A stretch of 64,000 bases of DNA from Erythroxylum novogranatense (taxonomy: Eukaryota > Streptophyta > Magnoliopsida > Malpighiales > Erythroxylaceae). The notes under the pieces are model-generated. The model was not told the DNA's origin. It worked only from the letters and a program-made list of their open reading frames with translations, and made no database searches. The position numbers and the translations under genes were made by a program. The DNA is taken from the NCBI GenBank assembly GCA_029891385.1, contig CM057231.1:21731300-21795299 (forward strand), in the 5' to 3' direction. Shown one piece after another: positions 13,168 through 24,394 of the stretch (its first letter is position 1; every line of letters starts with the position of its first letter).

Positions 13168-13968
13168 ATTTTTATTAAGCATGATTTCGATTCCTATATC
13201 TGATGCATGGGTTGGCAATTATTTTTTTTATATGTTGCATATTTTTATATTTCTATCATATACACCATATATGATATAAATATATGTGGTATATGTTTGG
13301 CTCTTTTGGTTGTCCATAGAAGTTATATTTACCATAAAAGATATCTTCATTTGGTTTGTAACAAGGAGGGTGGTTTATTATCACCATGTTTCCTCCTTGA
13401 CTTCATTTTTCTATTTTTTTTATTTTGTAATGTTCAAATTGATGTAATGATGAAGATGAAGCAGCTATGGATTAAAGAAATGAAGAGGTAATGGTTTCGG
13501 TGTATCCTTTTGTATGTTGGTATACTTTCGGTTTTGTGAAAACCAAAAATGTTAGATTTTTGTTTCTATGAATCAAGTTTCGGTTTTGATAAAAAAAAAG
13601 CATAGTGTTGGTTTTTTTGTTTTAATGGAACAAGTTTCAATTTTAATGAAAGAAAGTGTTGGAATTTTTTGTTATGACAAAGATTCAGTTTTATGAAAAT
13701 CTAGTGTTGGATTTTTTGTTTTCAAAGTAACAAAATTTGATTTTATAAAATGCCATTATTTTTGTATTCTAAGATGGACAATCAAAAGTGGCTTAATTAG
13801 TTCATATGATGAATGGATAAATGAATGCAAATAATATGTGATATTATATGATTGCATGTCATGTAGAAAACTGTCAACCCTTGGCCTTGCCATGCATTCA
13901 TTATGTACGAGATATATAATGAAACAATATATGATGGATAATAAATTGCATCTAGCATTAATTTAAGA
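13168..13968 (+). repeat. Leader of the Copia element with degenerate ~50-60-bp tandem repeats
   Basis: Four degenerate units, each beginning 'tgttggattttttgttt' or similar, start at about 13548, 13607, 13659 and 13706. The rest is AT-rich. GAG and protease are not recognisable, and the stretch leads straight into the GAG-pre-integrase motif. Confidence 0.6.
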
Positions 13969-14884
13969 TATCCGTGGCACTTAAGAATGGGTCATATCAA
14001 TCATAAAAGACTTGATAGGTTAATAAAGGATGGGATCCTTACGGGCTTGGATAATGATCCATTACCCACCTATGAATCTTGTATTAAAGGAAAAATGACC
14101 AAGGCCTCATTTCCTTCCAAAGGAAACAGATCTGAGTCCACGTTGGACTTGGTACATACTGATGTGTGTGGGCCCATGAACGTATAAGCTAAAGGAGGTT
14201 ATGAATATTTCATACATTTATAGATAATTACTATAGACATGGCTATTTGTATTTGATGCATAAAAAGAGTGAATCCTTTGAAAAGTTCAAAGAATTCAAA
14301 ATTAAAGCTGAGAAGCAGCTAGGCAAGCCATTAAAATAACTTTGATTTGATCGGGGTTACTTATATGGAGAGTTCTAACGATATTTAATTGACAATGGAA
14401 TAGTTTCTAATTTTTTAGCTCCTCGAACACCTCAACAAAATGGTGTAGCTGAGAGGAGAAATAGGACTCTATTAGAAATGGTAAGATCAATGATGTCCTA
14501 AACTAGCCTTCCATAATCGTTCTGGGGATATGCCATACGAACGACATATCTTCTTAAGTTTGCTCCATCAAAATCAGTGCTTAAAAAACCTAGGGATTGT
14601 GGACTGGCCGAGTGCCTTCATTGCGACACTTAAGGACTTGGGGCTGCCCAGCCCATGTTCTAAGACCTGAATCCATAAAGATGGAACCAAAGTCAAAAGT
14701 ATGTTTGTTTATAGGATATCTTACAAGAACTCGAGGATACTATTTTTACAGTCCTCAAGATAGGAAAGTGTTTGTATTGACAATTGCAACCTTCCTAGAG
14801 GAAGTGTTTGTGAGAAATCACAAAGGAAGAAGTGAAGTAATATTATAGGAGTTAGCTATTTCATCCAAACCAAGTGTTGATTCA
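13969..14884 (+). pseudogene. Copia integrase remnant (outer Copia element)
   Basis: Translation gives the GAG-pre-integrase motif ('WHLRMGHINHKRL', 13975-14015), a CxxGKMTKASF segment, 'LDLVHTDVCGPMNV' containing the first catalytic Asp (14145-14187), 'APRTPQQNGVAERRNRT' with the catalytic Glu (about 14420-14470) and 'RHLRTWGCPAHVLRP' (14615-14670). The second catalytic Asp region around 14340-14360 is broken by stops and a shift. Stops at several points mean no functional protein. The reading is cut at 14884-14889 by the SIRE-like insertion and resumes at 24390. Confidence 0.85.
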
Positions 14885-14889
14885 GATAT

Positions 14890-15843
14890 TGAAGTGAATC
14901 CCACGTTAGTACAATGCTTATAATACGATAGTGAATACACGAGAAGGGGGGGTTGAATTGTGTATTCCCCTTTTTGAAAATTCTTCCAAAACTGTTTCGT
15001 TAAGAACAAGTTCTTTTACAGAAACTTTAGTAAGTTCCAATCAATCAAAACTTTGAAAACTTGTTTCGGAAATTTAGTAATAACAAAACTTTGAACTTTA
15101 AAAGATATAGGGTAGAGAGAAGTTGACACAACGATTTTATCCTGATTCACCCCAAACCGTGGGTTACGTCCAGTCCTCAGAGTTCTTTCTGAGATTTCAC
15201 TATCTCTTCAACATATACAAGTATTCTTTCCGAGCCTCTTCAGGTCTCTACACTCAGTATTCTTTCACTCTTAGCCTCTGTAGGCTATCTGTACTACTTT
15301 CTTACAAAAGTATCCGAACTATGTTACAGTAAAACTAGCTCTCAGCTAATTTTGCACAGTAATCTCACAAAAGCTTTTCGTTCGCGTAATGTTCAATAAT
15401 AATCTCTTTTTCGCTAACTTTGCAATCTTCGACTTCAACTTATATTTATAGTCTTCGTCTGTAACTGCTTCTTGAATCTTGAATCTTGAATCTTGAATCT
15501 TGCTTCTTGAAAAAAAGGTTAATCAGTTAAGTTCTGTAACTAACTCGAACAGACTATTGCGTCTTCTTTTTAATTCTGCGTCTGCTTTTCTCCGTCTATA
15601 TTTTTGCATCTGCGTATGCTTTTCACTTTGCGTCTGCGTCTACGTCTGTGTTTTACTTTGCGTCTGCGTCTCTACTTCTCCGTCTATTTTTCAATCTACG
15701 TCTGTATTTCTTCGTCTGCCTTTTAACTTCGTCTGCGTCTGTGATATATTCTCCGTCTGTCTGTTTTCTATTTTGCTTCTGCTTTAACTACTTCTTTGTT
15801 ATTCATCAAAATCATATATATGTAAAGTCATTTTGACTTAACA
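14890..15843 (-). repeat. 3' LTR of the SIRE-like element (954 bp)
   Basis: On the plus strand it starts 'tgaagtgaatcccacg' and ends 'gacttaaca', and it matches 23346-24389. It includes CTTGAAT heptamer repeats (15471-15502) and a GCGTCT-rich stretch (15560-15745). Confidence 0.9.
15471..15502. repeat. (CTTGAAT)n short tandem repeat
   Basis: Four consecutive heptamers within the SIRE-like 3' LTR; the other LTR has a shorter, altered version near 23928-23948. Confidence 0.85.
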
Positions 15844-16131
15844 ATCTCCTCCTTTTTTATGATAACAAATTATACAAAAAAAAAAACAAAATACAATGTT
15901 TAAAACAAAAAAAACTTATCTTCAAAAATCTTCTTCCTTTTCTTCCTTTCTTTTCTTCGTCTACTTCAATCACACCCTTTGAGATTCTTTTCTGCTCATT
16001 CTCTTCTCCTCTGCTCATTCTCTTCTCCCCCTATTTGTTATAATAAAAAATGATTAATGACGACGACTCTTCATCAGTTCTGTCATCATCTTCTTCAAAT
16101 CATTCATCGTCTCCTTTATCTCGTTGACTTC

Positions 16132-18379
16132 TCAGCGTAATTTGCTGAATTCAGCTTGTGAGTCAAACGTTGAGGAGGATTGATCATTATCTACTGAGGG
16201 TGGAGTGAACACAATTGTTGTAGCATATGCGTCCGAGGATGGAATGTAATCTTTTTTAATCGCAAATGTAGGTGGATGAATGAATAGATTTGACTCTGGA
16301 AGGTCTAAATCAAAAGGAGCTGGTAGCATTAGCAACTGTCTTCCTTGCAGGGGTATGGCTTCAGCTTCAATAGATAGTGTATTAGATAAAGGCCTAATAC
16401 GCAAAACTGTCTGGACATGGTATTCAATAAACGACCCTGTAATTAGTCGTCCCCCTACTGGACAGTATTCATACTTATCTGTATAGCTACAACTAGCTCC
16501 GTCAGTATTCTCCTTTGAAGTGCATGCTTCATCAATTCGACGCACTTCATCTTCAATTTGATCTGCGGACAGATCATTACTGATTTCTTCAGGATATAGC
16601 TTCGACTTTCCCTTATTCAAATCCAAAGGATATCTTGGCTTAATATCCAGTACAACCTTCATTTCCGTCTTCTCTGTGATTGGATAAATAGTACACGGTT
16701 TGCTGGACATTTTTGTAGGGTATGGCTTTGTAGCAACATCCCTCAAGACATCATAGAAAGTCTTTTCATCTTCATTCAGTAAATGCCATGTGTCACTATT
16801 TATCGAAATAGGTTGTACGACAGCCATTACCTTTCTCCTTGGTTGATTACAGATGGCGATTGCAGTCCTCCTCTTGGTAACAACTTCAACCATTCTGATC
16901 TTCAACTTGTATCTTCTAATAAAATTTAGAATAGTTGAATACAATCAGACCAGGTTCATCATTTTTCTCCTGTGGTACCTGAGCCAAGTTTGGTTCTGCT
17001 ATTGCCTCTGGTTAAGCTTCAATAGGATTCTCCTGAGCCAGGCTTAGCTCCTCTGGTTCCTCCTGTTGAGCAGTGGGAATATCCTGAACTCTGCTATACT
17101 CAATTTCCTTTTCCTTTTGAGCAGCATTGAAAGTATCTTTCTTTTGACTAACTTCCCCAGCAGTGGACACACTCTTCTTCAGACTAATCTTCTTAATCTT
17201 TTCTTCTGCTTCAGTTAGTCTCAAAGTTTTCTGCACTTGAGATTTTTCCTTCTCAGACTCCGACTTTCTCTTCTTCTCAGTCTCTTTAGCTTGTTTAGCT
17301 TAGTCTTCTTCTAAAATTGAGACTAGAGATCTTGTTCCCTTCGGTACGCGAGATCCAAATACTTCTGCTTGACTACGCTCTCTGGCTCTCTTGTCTTCCT
17401 GTTTTCGCAGAGTGCAAATCCTAGGTGATCTCCTCGCCTTTTTAAAAATCTCACCCAAAAGATTCTCTCCTTTTCTTTTCTGTGCTCCTTCTTCTGTCCT
17501 CCGAATTGGGCTCACTTCTCTTTGAGGACTTGCCTGTTTTATCAGCAGTCTACTCGATAATTTTCTTCTTTCATCTATCGATAATCTCATACTTACTTGA
17601 GATTTAGAACTTGTGGCGGGAGACTTCTTCAATAATCGCTCCCCCTCAGTTCTAGTTTTCTTTGTAGACTCTGCTTCTACTTTCACCACAGTCTTCAAGC
17701 CCATTCTTCTTATTGTATATGAGTTAATGGTACTCTTGATAGATACCATCCTTCTGATTCCTCTGTGAAGAAGGACTTCGAATTCCCTAAAAATCTTGGT
17801 GAGTAGCATGCCGTAAGGATAACTGTTGGTATCCTTCATCCCTTTAACCATATAATGAAAAATAAAAAATGGTAGGTCTACTGGTCGGCGATTTAGCAGA
17901 TAGAACAGACATTGCTCATCCAAGGTAGTCACTAGATGTCTTGACACGGCTCTTGGTAAGATGCAATTAAACAAAATCGCATGAAGAACCCTAGCCTTTG
18001 GGACCAGACTTGAAGTCTTCCTCTCCTATAGGTCATTAGCTCCATATAATTGTTTTCTGACATCTTCTTCCTTCATACTAACCTTGGACATCCATCCGGC
18101 TTTGGTTGATAGCGTTTCTCCAACCGAAGAGCATTCAGTCACCTTCTTCACTAACTCCTTTGTCACAATAACAGTTATTCCATCTACTGTGGAGACGATG
18201 GTGTTATCAACCAGTTGCGCATGCTTCCAAAAGTCATATACCTCATCTGTATACACTGGTTCCCGCACCTGGAAAAAATTTCTCCACCCAGCTTCTACAA
18301 TTTTTGGTTCAACATCCATAGCATCTCTCTTCAGAGATTCGAAGTCCACATGCCTTCCAAACATCATAGCTGGCTCCAT
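16132..18379 (-). pseudogene. Env-like region downstream of pol in the SIRE-like element, broken
   Basis: Minus-strand open pieces of 117 aa (18379-18026), 224 aa (17974-17300), 74 aa (17236-17012) and 270 aa (16944-16132) follow pol in transcription order. The first pieces resemble the 'plant transposon protein' / env-like N-terminal domain found in SIRE and related elements: 'VEAGWRNFFQVREPVYTDEV' in the first, 'LFYLLNRRPVDLPFFIF' and 'SYPYGMLLTKIF' in the second. The middle is rich in Lys, Arg, Glu and Ser. I see no clear signal peptide or fusion-type segment. Stops and frameshifts separate the pieces, so no complete product is made. The env-like label is by position and recalled similarity; whether such proteins act as envelopes is unproven for the family. 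Confidence 0.65.
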
Positions 18380-18644
18380 TGCTTCTGATTTGAATTCGGT
18401 TTTGGTAAAGTGTTCTTCAAAGGTAGAGTTGATTTCAAGAGTTTTTCGAGAGAGAGATGAAACGTCTGTATTTGAGAATAACCGTAATGATTTTAGTTTC
18501 AGACTACTTGTAGGGGTCTTATCCAGTGGGTTCTAGAATCATTGGGATCCTCAAGACCATCAGATTTTCCCTCCACAACTTCCTTGCGAGAGAAGTTACC
18601 AGCTGTAAACCACTGTTTCTGACGCCGTTAACTTTGACAATCTC

Positions 18645-20197
18645 TTAGCTTGACTGGTCATTTAACATAACCATGTTAAGGTTCCGTTTGATTTCCTTGA
18701 ACAGTTCTTCACTCAATGGTTTAGTGAAGATATCTGCCCATTGATACTCTGTTTCAATGAACTGTAGTCGCACCACCTTCCTCTGGATGTAGTCTCTCAA
18801 GAAATGATGTCTGACTTCGATATGCTTTACTCTCGAATGCTATATTGGATTCTTTGATAGATTGATGGCACTGGTGTTGTCACAATAGATTGGGATCTCC
18901 TCTTCTTGAACTGAATAATCTTCCAGTTGATATTTGATCCACAAAATTTGTGAACAACAGCTTGCGGCAGACATATATTCGACTTCGGCAGTTGATGGAA
19001 GCTTTGTCTTTTGCTTGACCAGGAAACTAGGTTTGCGCCAAGAAAATGACATCCTCCACTAGTGCTCTTCCTCTCAATTCTATCTCCGGCATAATACGCA
19101 TCGCAATATTCAATTAACCTGAAATCTTTACCTTTCTCAAACATTAAGCAAAGATCAGTAGTACCTGCGAGATATCTTGTAATCCTTTTAACAGCAATAA
19201 AATGAGACTCTCTAGGATCGGCCTGAAACCTTGCACACAAGCATACACTGAACAGAATATCAGGTCTACTTGTCAGAAGATACAAGAAAGAACCGATCAT
19301 CCCTCTATACAGGGTTTGATCCACCTTCTTACCAAGTTCATCTTTCGACAAAAGGTTTGAAGGATGCATCGGAGTTGCCAAAGGCTTCACATTATTCATA
19401 TCAAATTTACACAGCAATTCTTTCACATACTTTTGTTGATGAATAAAGATTTTCTCTTCAGTTTGCTTAACTTGCAACCCAAGAAAGAACTTTAACTCAC
19501 CCATCATACTCATTTCAAACTCATTTTTCATCAGACTCTCAAAACTCATACACAACTTCTTTGAAGTAGCACCAAATATGATATCATCAACATAAATTTG
19601 CACTAAGATAAAATCATTCTCATAATTCTTTCTGAAAAGCGTTTTATCCACTTGACCTCTACTAAACCCACTCTCCAAGAGAAAATTACTTAGACGATCA
19701 TACCAAGCTTTAGGAGCTTGCTTCAGGCCGTATAAAACTTTATGAAGTCTATAGACATGATCTGGATTTTTTACATCCTCGAAGCCAGGAGGTTGCTTCA
19801 CATACACCTTTTCGTCTATAAAACCATTCAGAAAAGCACTTTTCACGTCCATCTGAAAAAGCTTTATATCATGACCAACAACATATGCCAGCAATATCCG
19901 AATAGCTTCAAGTCTTGCTACTGGAGCATACGTCTCATTGTATTCTATCCCTTCTTGCTGATTATAGCCTTGTGCTACTAATCTAGCTTTATTCCGACTT
20001 ACTCTACGTGATTCGTCTAACTTATTCTTAAAGACCCATCTGGTTCCTATAATGGATTTCTTTGAAAGTTTTGGAACTAAGGACCAAACTTTATTCCTAG
20101 TAAACTGATTCAGCTCCTCTTGCATGGCTAAAATCCAAGCTTTGTCCTGAAGAGCTTCCTCAATCTTCTTAGGCTCTATTTCAGAGATGAAAGCCAC
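18645..20197 (-). pseudogene. Reverse transcriptase and RNase H of the SIRE-like element, frameshifted
   Basis: A 456-aa frame (20197-18827) holds the Copia RT: 'GTRWVFKNKLDE' (residues 51-62), 'QMDVKSAFLNG' with a catalytic Asp at 117, 'VLYGLKQAPKAWYDRL' (154-169) and the active-site 'YVDDIIFGAT' (202-211), all intact. The RNase H domain begins near residue 350 ('CDAYYAGDRIERKSTSGG'). A frameshift near 19010 moves the RNase H continuation ('LPSTAEVEYMSAASCC', 'IPIYCDNTSAINLS') to another frame, and coding resemblance continues to about 18645. RT converts element RNA to cDNA in virus-like particles; this copy probably cannot because of the shift and the integrase stop. Confidence 0.85.
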
Positions 20198-21238
20198 ATT
20201 AGCTTCTCTTCTGAATTTGGACCTTTCCTTACTCCTTCTGAGGTCTCTCCGAAAATTAGCTCTTCTGGATGAGAACTCCTATATTTCCAATCTCTCTTTA
20301 ATCCTATAGTTTCTGGAATATCCTCGATCTTATCTACTTGAGTTCCTGATAATGGAGTTTCTGTTGTATCATCTAAGTTCTTTGAAGGATCTTCACTCTC
20401 CAAGTCATCTTCTTTGTAGGGTTGGGAACTATCATCAAACTTGACATGGATGGTTTCCTCAACTGTCTTTGAGATAGAGTTATATACCCGAAAGGCCTTA
20501 GATGGTGATGAGTAGCCTAGAAAAATTCCTAAATAGGTCTTTGAGTCGATCCAACAACTCCTTTGTATTCAGAATAAAGCACTTGCACCCGAATGGATGA
20601 AAGTAAGATATATTAGGTCTCCTTCCATTCCATAACTCATAAGGAGTCTTCTTTAGCAAGGGTCGCAACAGTATTCTGTTCTGAAAATAACATGTTGTAT
20701 TCACAGCTTCGGCCCATAAGTACTTAGGAAGATTCTTTTCACACAGCATAGTCCTTGCCATCTCTTGAATTGTCCTGTTCTTCCTTTCAACAACTCCATT
20801 CTATTGTGGGGTTCTAGGGGCTGAGAAATTGTGGGAAATTCCATTCTCATCATAGAATAACCTAAACTTCTCATTTTCGAATTCTCCACCATGATCACTC
20901 CTGATACTAGCTATAGATACTCCTTTTTCAATCTGTAACTTTCTGGAAAGGGTCCTAAAACACTTAAAAGATTCATCTTTGTGTGACAGAAACAATATCC
21001 AACAAAATCTAGTAAAGTCATCAACAATAACAAGTCCATATTTCTTTCCGCCAAGACTTATTGTCCTAGTTGGACCAAATAAATCCATATATAACAACTC
21101 CAAAGGTCTAGAAGATATTACAAAATTTTTAGAAGAAAACGATGTTTTAACTTGTTTTCCTTTCAAACAACTTTCACAGAAAAATTCTTTGTCAAAACTC
21201 ATTTTTGGTAAGCCTCTTATCAAATCAAATTTTGCCAA
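20176..21238 (-). pseudogene. Integrase and integrase-RT linker of the SIRE-like element, with nonsense codon
   Basis: The 145-aa piece (21238-20801) has the Cys pair 'CESCLKGKQ' of the zinc-binding region, 'LLYMDLFGPTRT' with the first catalytic Asp and 'IRSDHGGEFENEKF' with the second. It stops at a TAG (20803-20801) immediately after 'SAPRTPQ', where Copia integrases normally carry Gln before the 'NGVVERKNRT' motif. That motif, with the catalytic Glu, follows in frame just downstream. Next comes 'KYLWAEAVNTTCYFQNR' (about 20730-20680). A shift near 20530 precedes an acidic linker piece (20403-20176) leading into RT. Integrase would insert the cDNA; here it is interrupted. Confidence 0.85.
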
Positions 21239-21280
21239 CTTTGAAATGTGTTTAAAAGAGACATGACCTAGCTTTTTATG

Positions 21281-21680
21281 TCAGATTAGTCTTTCTTCTT
21301 CAGAAGATAGAAAACATGAAACATTTTGATCTTGAAAATCTTCTAAGTCAATTTTATAAAGATTATTTCTTCTCTTGGCAGAAAAGAATATAGATCCATC
21401 TTTGTTTCTGACTTCACAAAGACTTTGATTGAATGTGACTATGAAACCAGAATCACACAATTGACTAACACTAATCAAATTGTGCTTCAGACCATCAACA
21501 AGTAGTACATTATCTATGCATGCAAAGGAATCTTTACCTATTTTACCGATTCCAATTATCTTGCCCTGCTGGTTGTCTCTGAAAGTCAGCGATCCTCCCT
21601 TCTTATACTGAAGATCTAGAAACATAGACCTTCTTTCCGTCATATGTCACGAGCAGCCACTGTCTAAATACCAACGGTGT
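21281..21680 (-). pseudogene. Aspartic protease and GAG-pre-integrase segment of the SIRE-like element
   Basis: On the minus strand the retropepsin active-site motif 'WYLDSGCS' is readable at about 21678-21650. It is followed immediately by an in-frame TGA (21649-21647), where an Arg codon is usual, and then 'HMTERRSMF'. The remaining 120-aa frame (21643-21281) has '[19 protein letters not shown]', typical of the Copia protease to GAG-pre-integrase transition. Protease would process the polyprotein. A one-base loss just upstream (near 21695-21705) puts it out of frame with GAG. Confidence 0.8.
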
Positions 21681-23288
21681 TTGTCGCATTTTCCAAAGAA
21701 GGATATTAGCAGGAGAAACTATTTTACTCTTTGGTACCCATATTCTCTTATGCCTTTTCTTCAACTGTTGATGAAAACGTGTTTGGTAATTCCCTTTATT
21801 TTGAGAAAGAGGCTTCTTATTATAATGAGACTTATTATCCGAAAACCCTAATCTGGTTTTTTCGTTCGGATGTCTACATTTTCTTAGCATCTCATTCATT
21901 CTCTTTGTACTCTCAGTCAATGTAGCTAAATCAGATGAAAGACTTTTAATTCTAAACTTTAACTGATTTATCTCATCAGATCTGGCTACAACTTTCTTTT
22001 TATCCTCTAGTTGTTTCTTTAAGCAAGCATTTTCTATCTCTATTTCTTCTGTATGTTTAAGATTTTCTACATACTTCTTCTTTAACAGTTTGTACTGTTT
22101 CAGAATAACATGAGAATCTTCTAATAATTCTGAATAGGCTTCATGCAAGTTATCGTATTCAGAAGTTACCTCCTCATCACTTTCTTCCTTGGCTACTAGG
22201 CAGATATTAGCATGTCCAGATGACTCGGAATTTTTATCTGACTCTGATGAATCTAGATCTTCCCAAGTTGCCATCATGCTTTTCTTGCCTTCTCTACTCT
22301 TTTTTGGTTTCTTCTTTAGAGTAGGACATTCGGACTTGTAATGTCCAAGTTGATTACACTCGTAGCATATGATAGTAGTCTTTTCAACTTTACCATCATC
22401 TTTGCTATTTTTCTTAAAGGGTTGGCTTTCTTTGGACTTCTTCTTCCACATCTGTCTTATCTTTCGGGAAATGAATGATAATTCGTCATCTTCATCACTT
22501 GACTCCTGTTCTGATTCGCTTGAGTCATCATTCTTCGATTCTTCTATCTTTAATGCTTTTGATGACTTTCTCCTTCTTTGAGTCTTATGGTTCTTCTGTC
22601 CGGCTTTTAGCGCTATTGACTTGTCCCGTTTGGGCTTGTCTTCAGCATCGAGCTCTACTTTATGAATCTTCAGTGATCCAAGCAACTCATCAAGCTTTAG
22701 CACGCTCAAGTCCTTTGCTTCCTGCACCACTGTAACTTTTGGTCTCCACCTCTTCGGAAGACTTTTTAAGATCTTTCGTACGTGATCTTGATTATTGTAA
22801 GTTCTTCCAAGGGCATTCAATCCATTGACAATTGTTTGAAATCTTCCAAACATTTGATCAATAGATTCTTCATCCTTCATCTTGAAAAGCTCGTACTGGT
22901 GCAAAAAAATGCTTATCTTGGATTCTTTGACTTGGATTGTGCCTTCATGAGCGATGGACAGTGTATCCCACATCTCCTTCGCAGTGTCGCATCCGTGAAC
23001 TTTTTCATATTCACTCCTACTTAGGGCACACGTAAGGAAAAACTTCGCTTTAGAGTTAAGCTGAATTCTCGCCTTTTGATCAGCCGTCCATCTGATCCGT
23101 GGAATAAGATTTCCATCTTCGTCTGCTGGTATATATGGTTCATTCTCTATTACATCCCAAAGGTCGACATGAGTAGATTCTATGAACAACCGCATTCTAT
23201 CTTTCCAGTAGTGATAATCTTCACCGTTGAATGCTGGAGGTCTAGTGACTGAGGCACCTTCTGCAATGTATATATGTGATTCTGCCAT
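21603..23288 (-). CDS. GAG protein of the SIRE-like element, near-complete frame
   Basis: A 561-aa frame starts at an ATG 40 bp after the PBS. The N-terminal Copia GAG domain ('[20 protein letters not shown]', residues 17-36; '[13 protein letters not shown]', 105-117) leads to a charged linker (215-300) and one CCHC zinc knuckle with C308, C311, H316 and C321. After that comes a Glu/Ser-rich segment and a probable coiled coil (about 375-475). GAG would form the virus-like particle and bind element RNA. The last ~20 residues are out of the family frame because of a one-base loss near 21700; beyond it the protease is read in another frame. No stop interrupts the domain itself, so this protein could be made alone. 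Confidence 0.85.
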   Translation of the reverse strand: MAESHIYIAEGASVTRPPAFNGEDYHYWKDRMRLFIESTHVDLWDVIENEPYIPADEDGNLIPRIRWTADQKARIQLNSKAKFFLTCALSRSEYEKVHGCDTAKEMWDTLSIAHEGTIQVKESKISIFLHQYELFKMKDEESIDQMFGRFQTIVNGLNALGRTYNNQDHVRKILKSLPKRWRPKVTVVQEAKDLSVLKLDELLGSLKIHKVELDAEDKPKRDKSIALKAGQKNHKTQRRRKSSKALKIEESKNDDSSESEQESSDEDDELSFISRKIRQMWKKKSKESQPFKKNSKDDGKVEKTTIICYECNQLGHYKSECPTLKKKPKKSREGKKSMMATWEDLDSSESDKNSESSGHANICLVAKEESDEEVTSEYDNLHEAYSELLEDSHVILKQYKLLKKKYVENLKHTEEIEIENACLKKQLEDKKKVVARSDEINQLKFRIKSLSSDLATLTESTKRMNEMLRKCRHPNEKTRLGFSDNKSHYNKKPLSQNKGNYQTRFHQQLKKRHKRIWVPKSKIVSPANILLWKMRQTPLVFRQWLLVTYDGKKVYVSRSSV

Positions 23289-23327
23289 TATCTTTAATCC
23301 ACACTTTGCTACAGTGATCCCTGGATA

Positions 23328-23343
23328 CCAAGCTCTGATACCA
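23328..23343 (-). other. Primer-binding site of the SIRE-like element
   Basis: The minus strand reads 'tggtatcagagcttgg' three bases inside the 5' LTR, complementary to a methionine-type tRNA 3' end. Confidence 0.8.
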
Positions 23344-23345
23344 AT

Positions 23346-24389
23346 TGAAGTGAATCACACGTTAGTACAATGCTTATAATACGATAGTGAATACACGAGA
23401 AGGGGGGGTTGAATTATGTATTCCCCTTTTTGAAAATTCTTCCAAAACTGTTTCGTTAAGAACAAGTTCTTTTACAGAAACTTTAGTAAGTTCCAGTCAA
23501 TCAAAACTTTGAAAACTTGTTTCGGAAATTTAGTAATAACAAAACTTTGAACTTTAAAAGATATAGGGTAGAGAGAAGTTGACACAGCGATTTTATCCTG
23601 GTTCATCCCAAACCGTGGGTTACGTCCAGTCCTCAGAGTTCTTTATGAGATTTCACTATCTCTTCAACGTATACAAGTATTCTTTCCGAGCCTCTTCAGG
23701 TCTCTACACTCAGTATTCTTTCACTCTTAGCTTCTGCAGGCTATCTGTATTACTTTCTTCAAAAGTATCCGAACTATGTTACAGTAAAACTAGCTCTCAG
23801 CTAATTTTGCACAGTAATCTCACAAAAGCTTTTCGTTCGCGTAATGTTCAATAATAATCTCTTTTTCGCTAACTTTGCAATCTTTAACTTCAACTTATAT
23901 TTATAGTCTTTGTCTGTAACTACTTCTTGACTCTTGAATCTTGAATCTTAATTCTTGAAAAAAGCAGTTAATCGGTTGAGTTACAGAATCGACTCTTACG
24001 ACTTCTTTTTAATTTCAATCGCTTTTCTTCGCCTATATTTTTGCGTGCGTTCCGCGCGCTTTTCACTTTGCGTCTCAAGTCTGCGCTGCGTTTTACTTTG
24101 CTTCAAGGCTCTGCGCTCGCTTTTCACTTTGCGTCTCAAGCTTTTCACTTTGCATCTGCGTCTGCTTTTCATTTTGCGTCTGCGTCTGCGTCTGTGTTTT
24201 ACTTTGCGTCTGCGCCTCTACTTCTCTGTCTGTTTTTCAATCTGCGTCTGTATTTCTTCGTCTTCCTTTTAACTTCGTCTGCGTCTGTGTTTTATTCTCC
24301 GTCTGTCTGTTTTCTATTTTGCTTCTGATTTAACTACTTCTTTTTTATTCATCAAAATCATATATATGTAAAGTCATTTTGACTTAATA
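23346..24389 (-). repeat. 5' LTR of the SIRE-like element (1044 bp)
   Basis: Matches 14890-15843. It is about 90 bp longer, mainly from extra units in the GCGTCT / CACTTTGCGTCT-rich stretch at about 24040-24270. The terminal base pair that should be CA on the plus strand is TA. Confidence 0.9.
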
Positions 24390-24394
24390 GATAT

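Larger units (their letters stand above)
14890..24389 (-). mobile_element. SIRE-like Copia retrotransposon with env-like region, 9.5 kb, nested in the Copia element
   Basis: Bounded by GATAT at 14885-14889 and 24390-24394, a perfect TSD. LTRs are at 23346-24389 (5' on the minus strand) and 14890-15843 (3'). The PBS is at 23328-23343, and the PPT (minus 'aaaaaaggaggagatt') at 15844-15860. The minus-strand order is GAG, protease, integrase, RT/RNase H and then about 2.3 kb of env-like region, the organisation of the SIRE lineage of plant Copia. GAG and RT frames are long, so this is the youngest insertion of the stack, but stops and frameshifts in PR, INT, RNase H and the env-like region disable it. 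The 5' LTR terminus reads TA instead of TG. Confidence 0.9.

Noticed and set aside
13207..13491. 94-codon hydrophobic open frame in the Copia leader
   Set aside because: Low-complexity AT/T-rich DNA yields chance hydrophobic frames; no homology or context supports a gene.
18084..18536. 150-codon plus-strand open frame
   Set aside because: It is the antisense shadow of the env-like region of the SIRE-like element.
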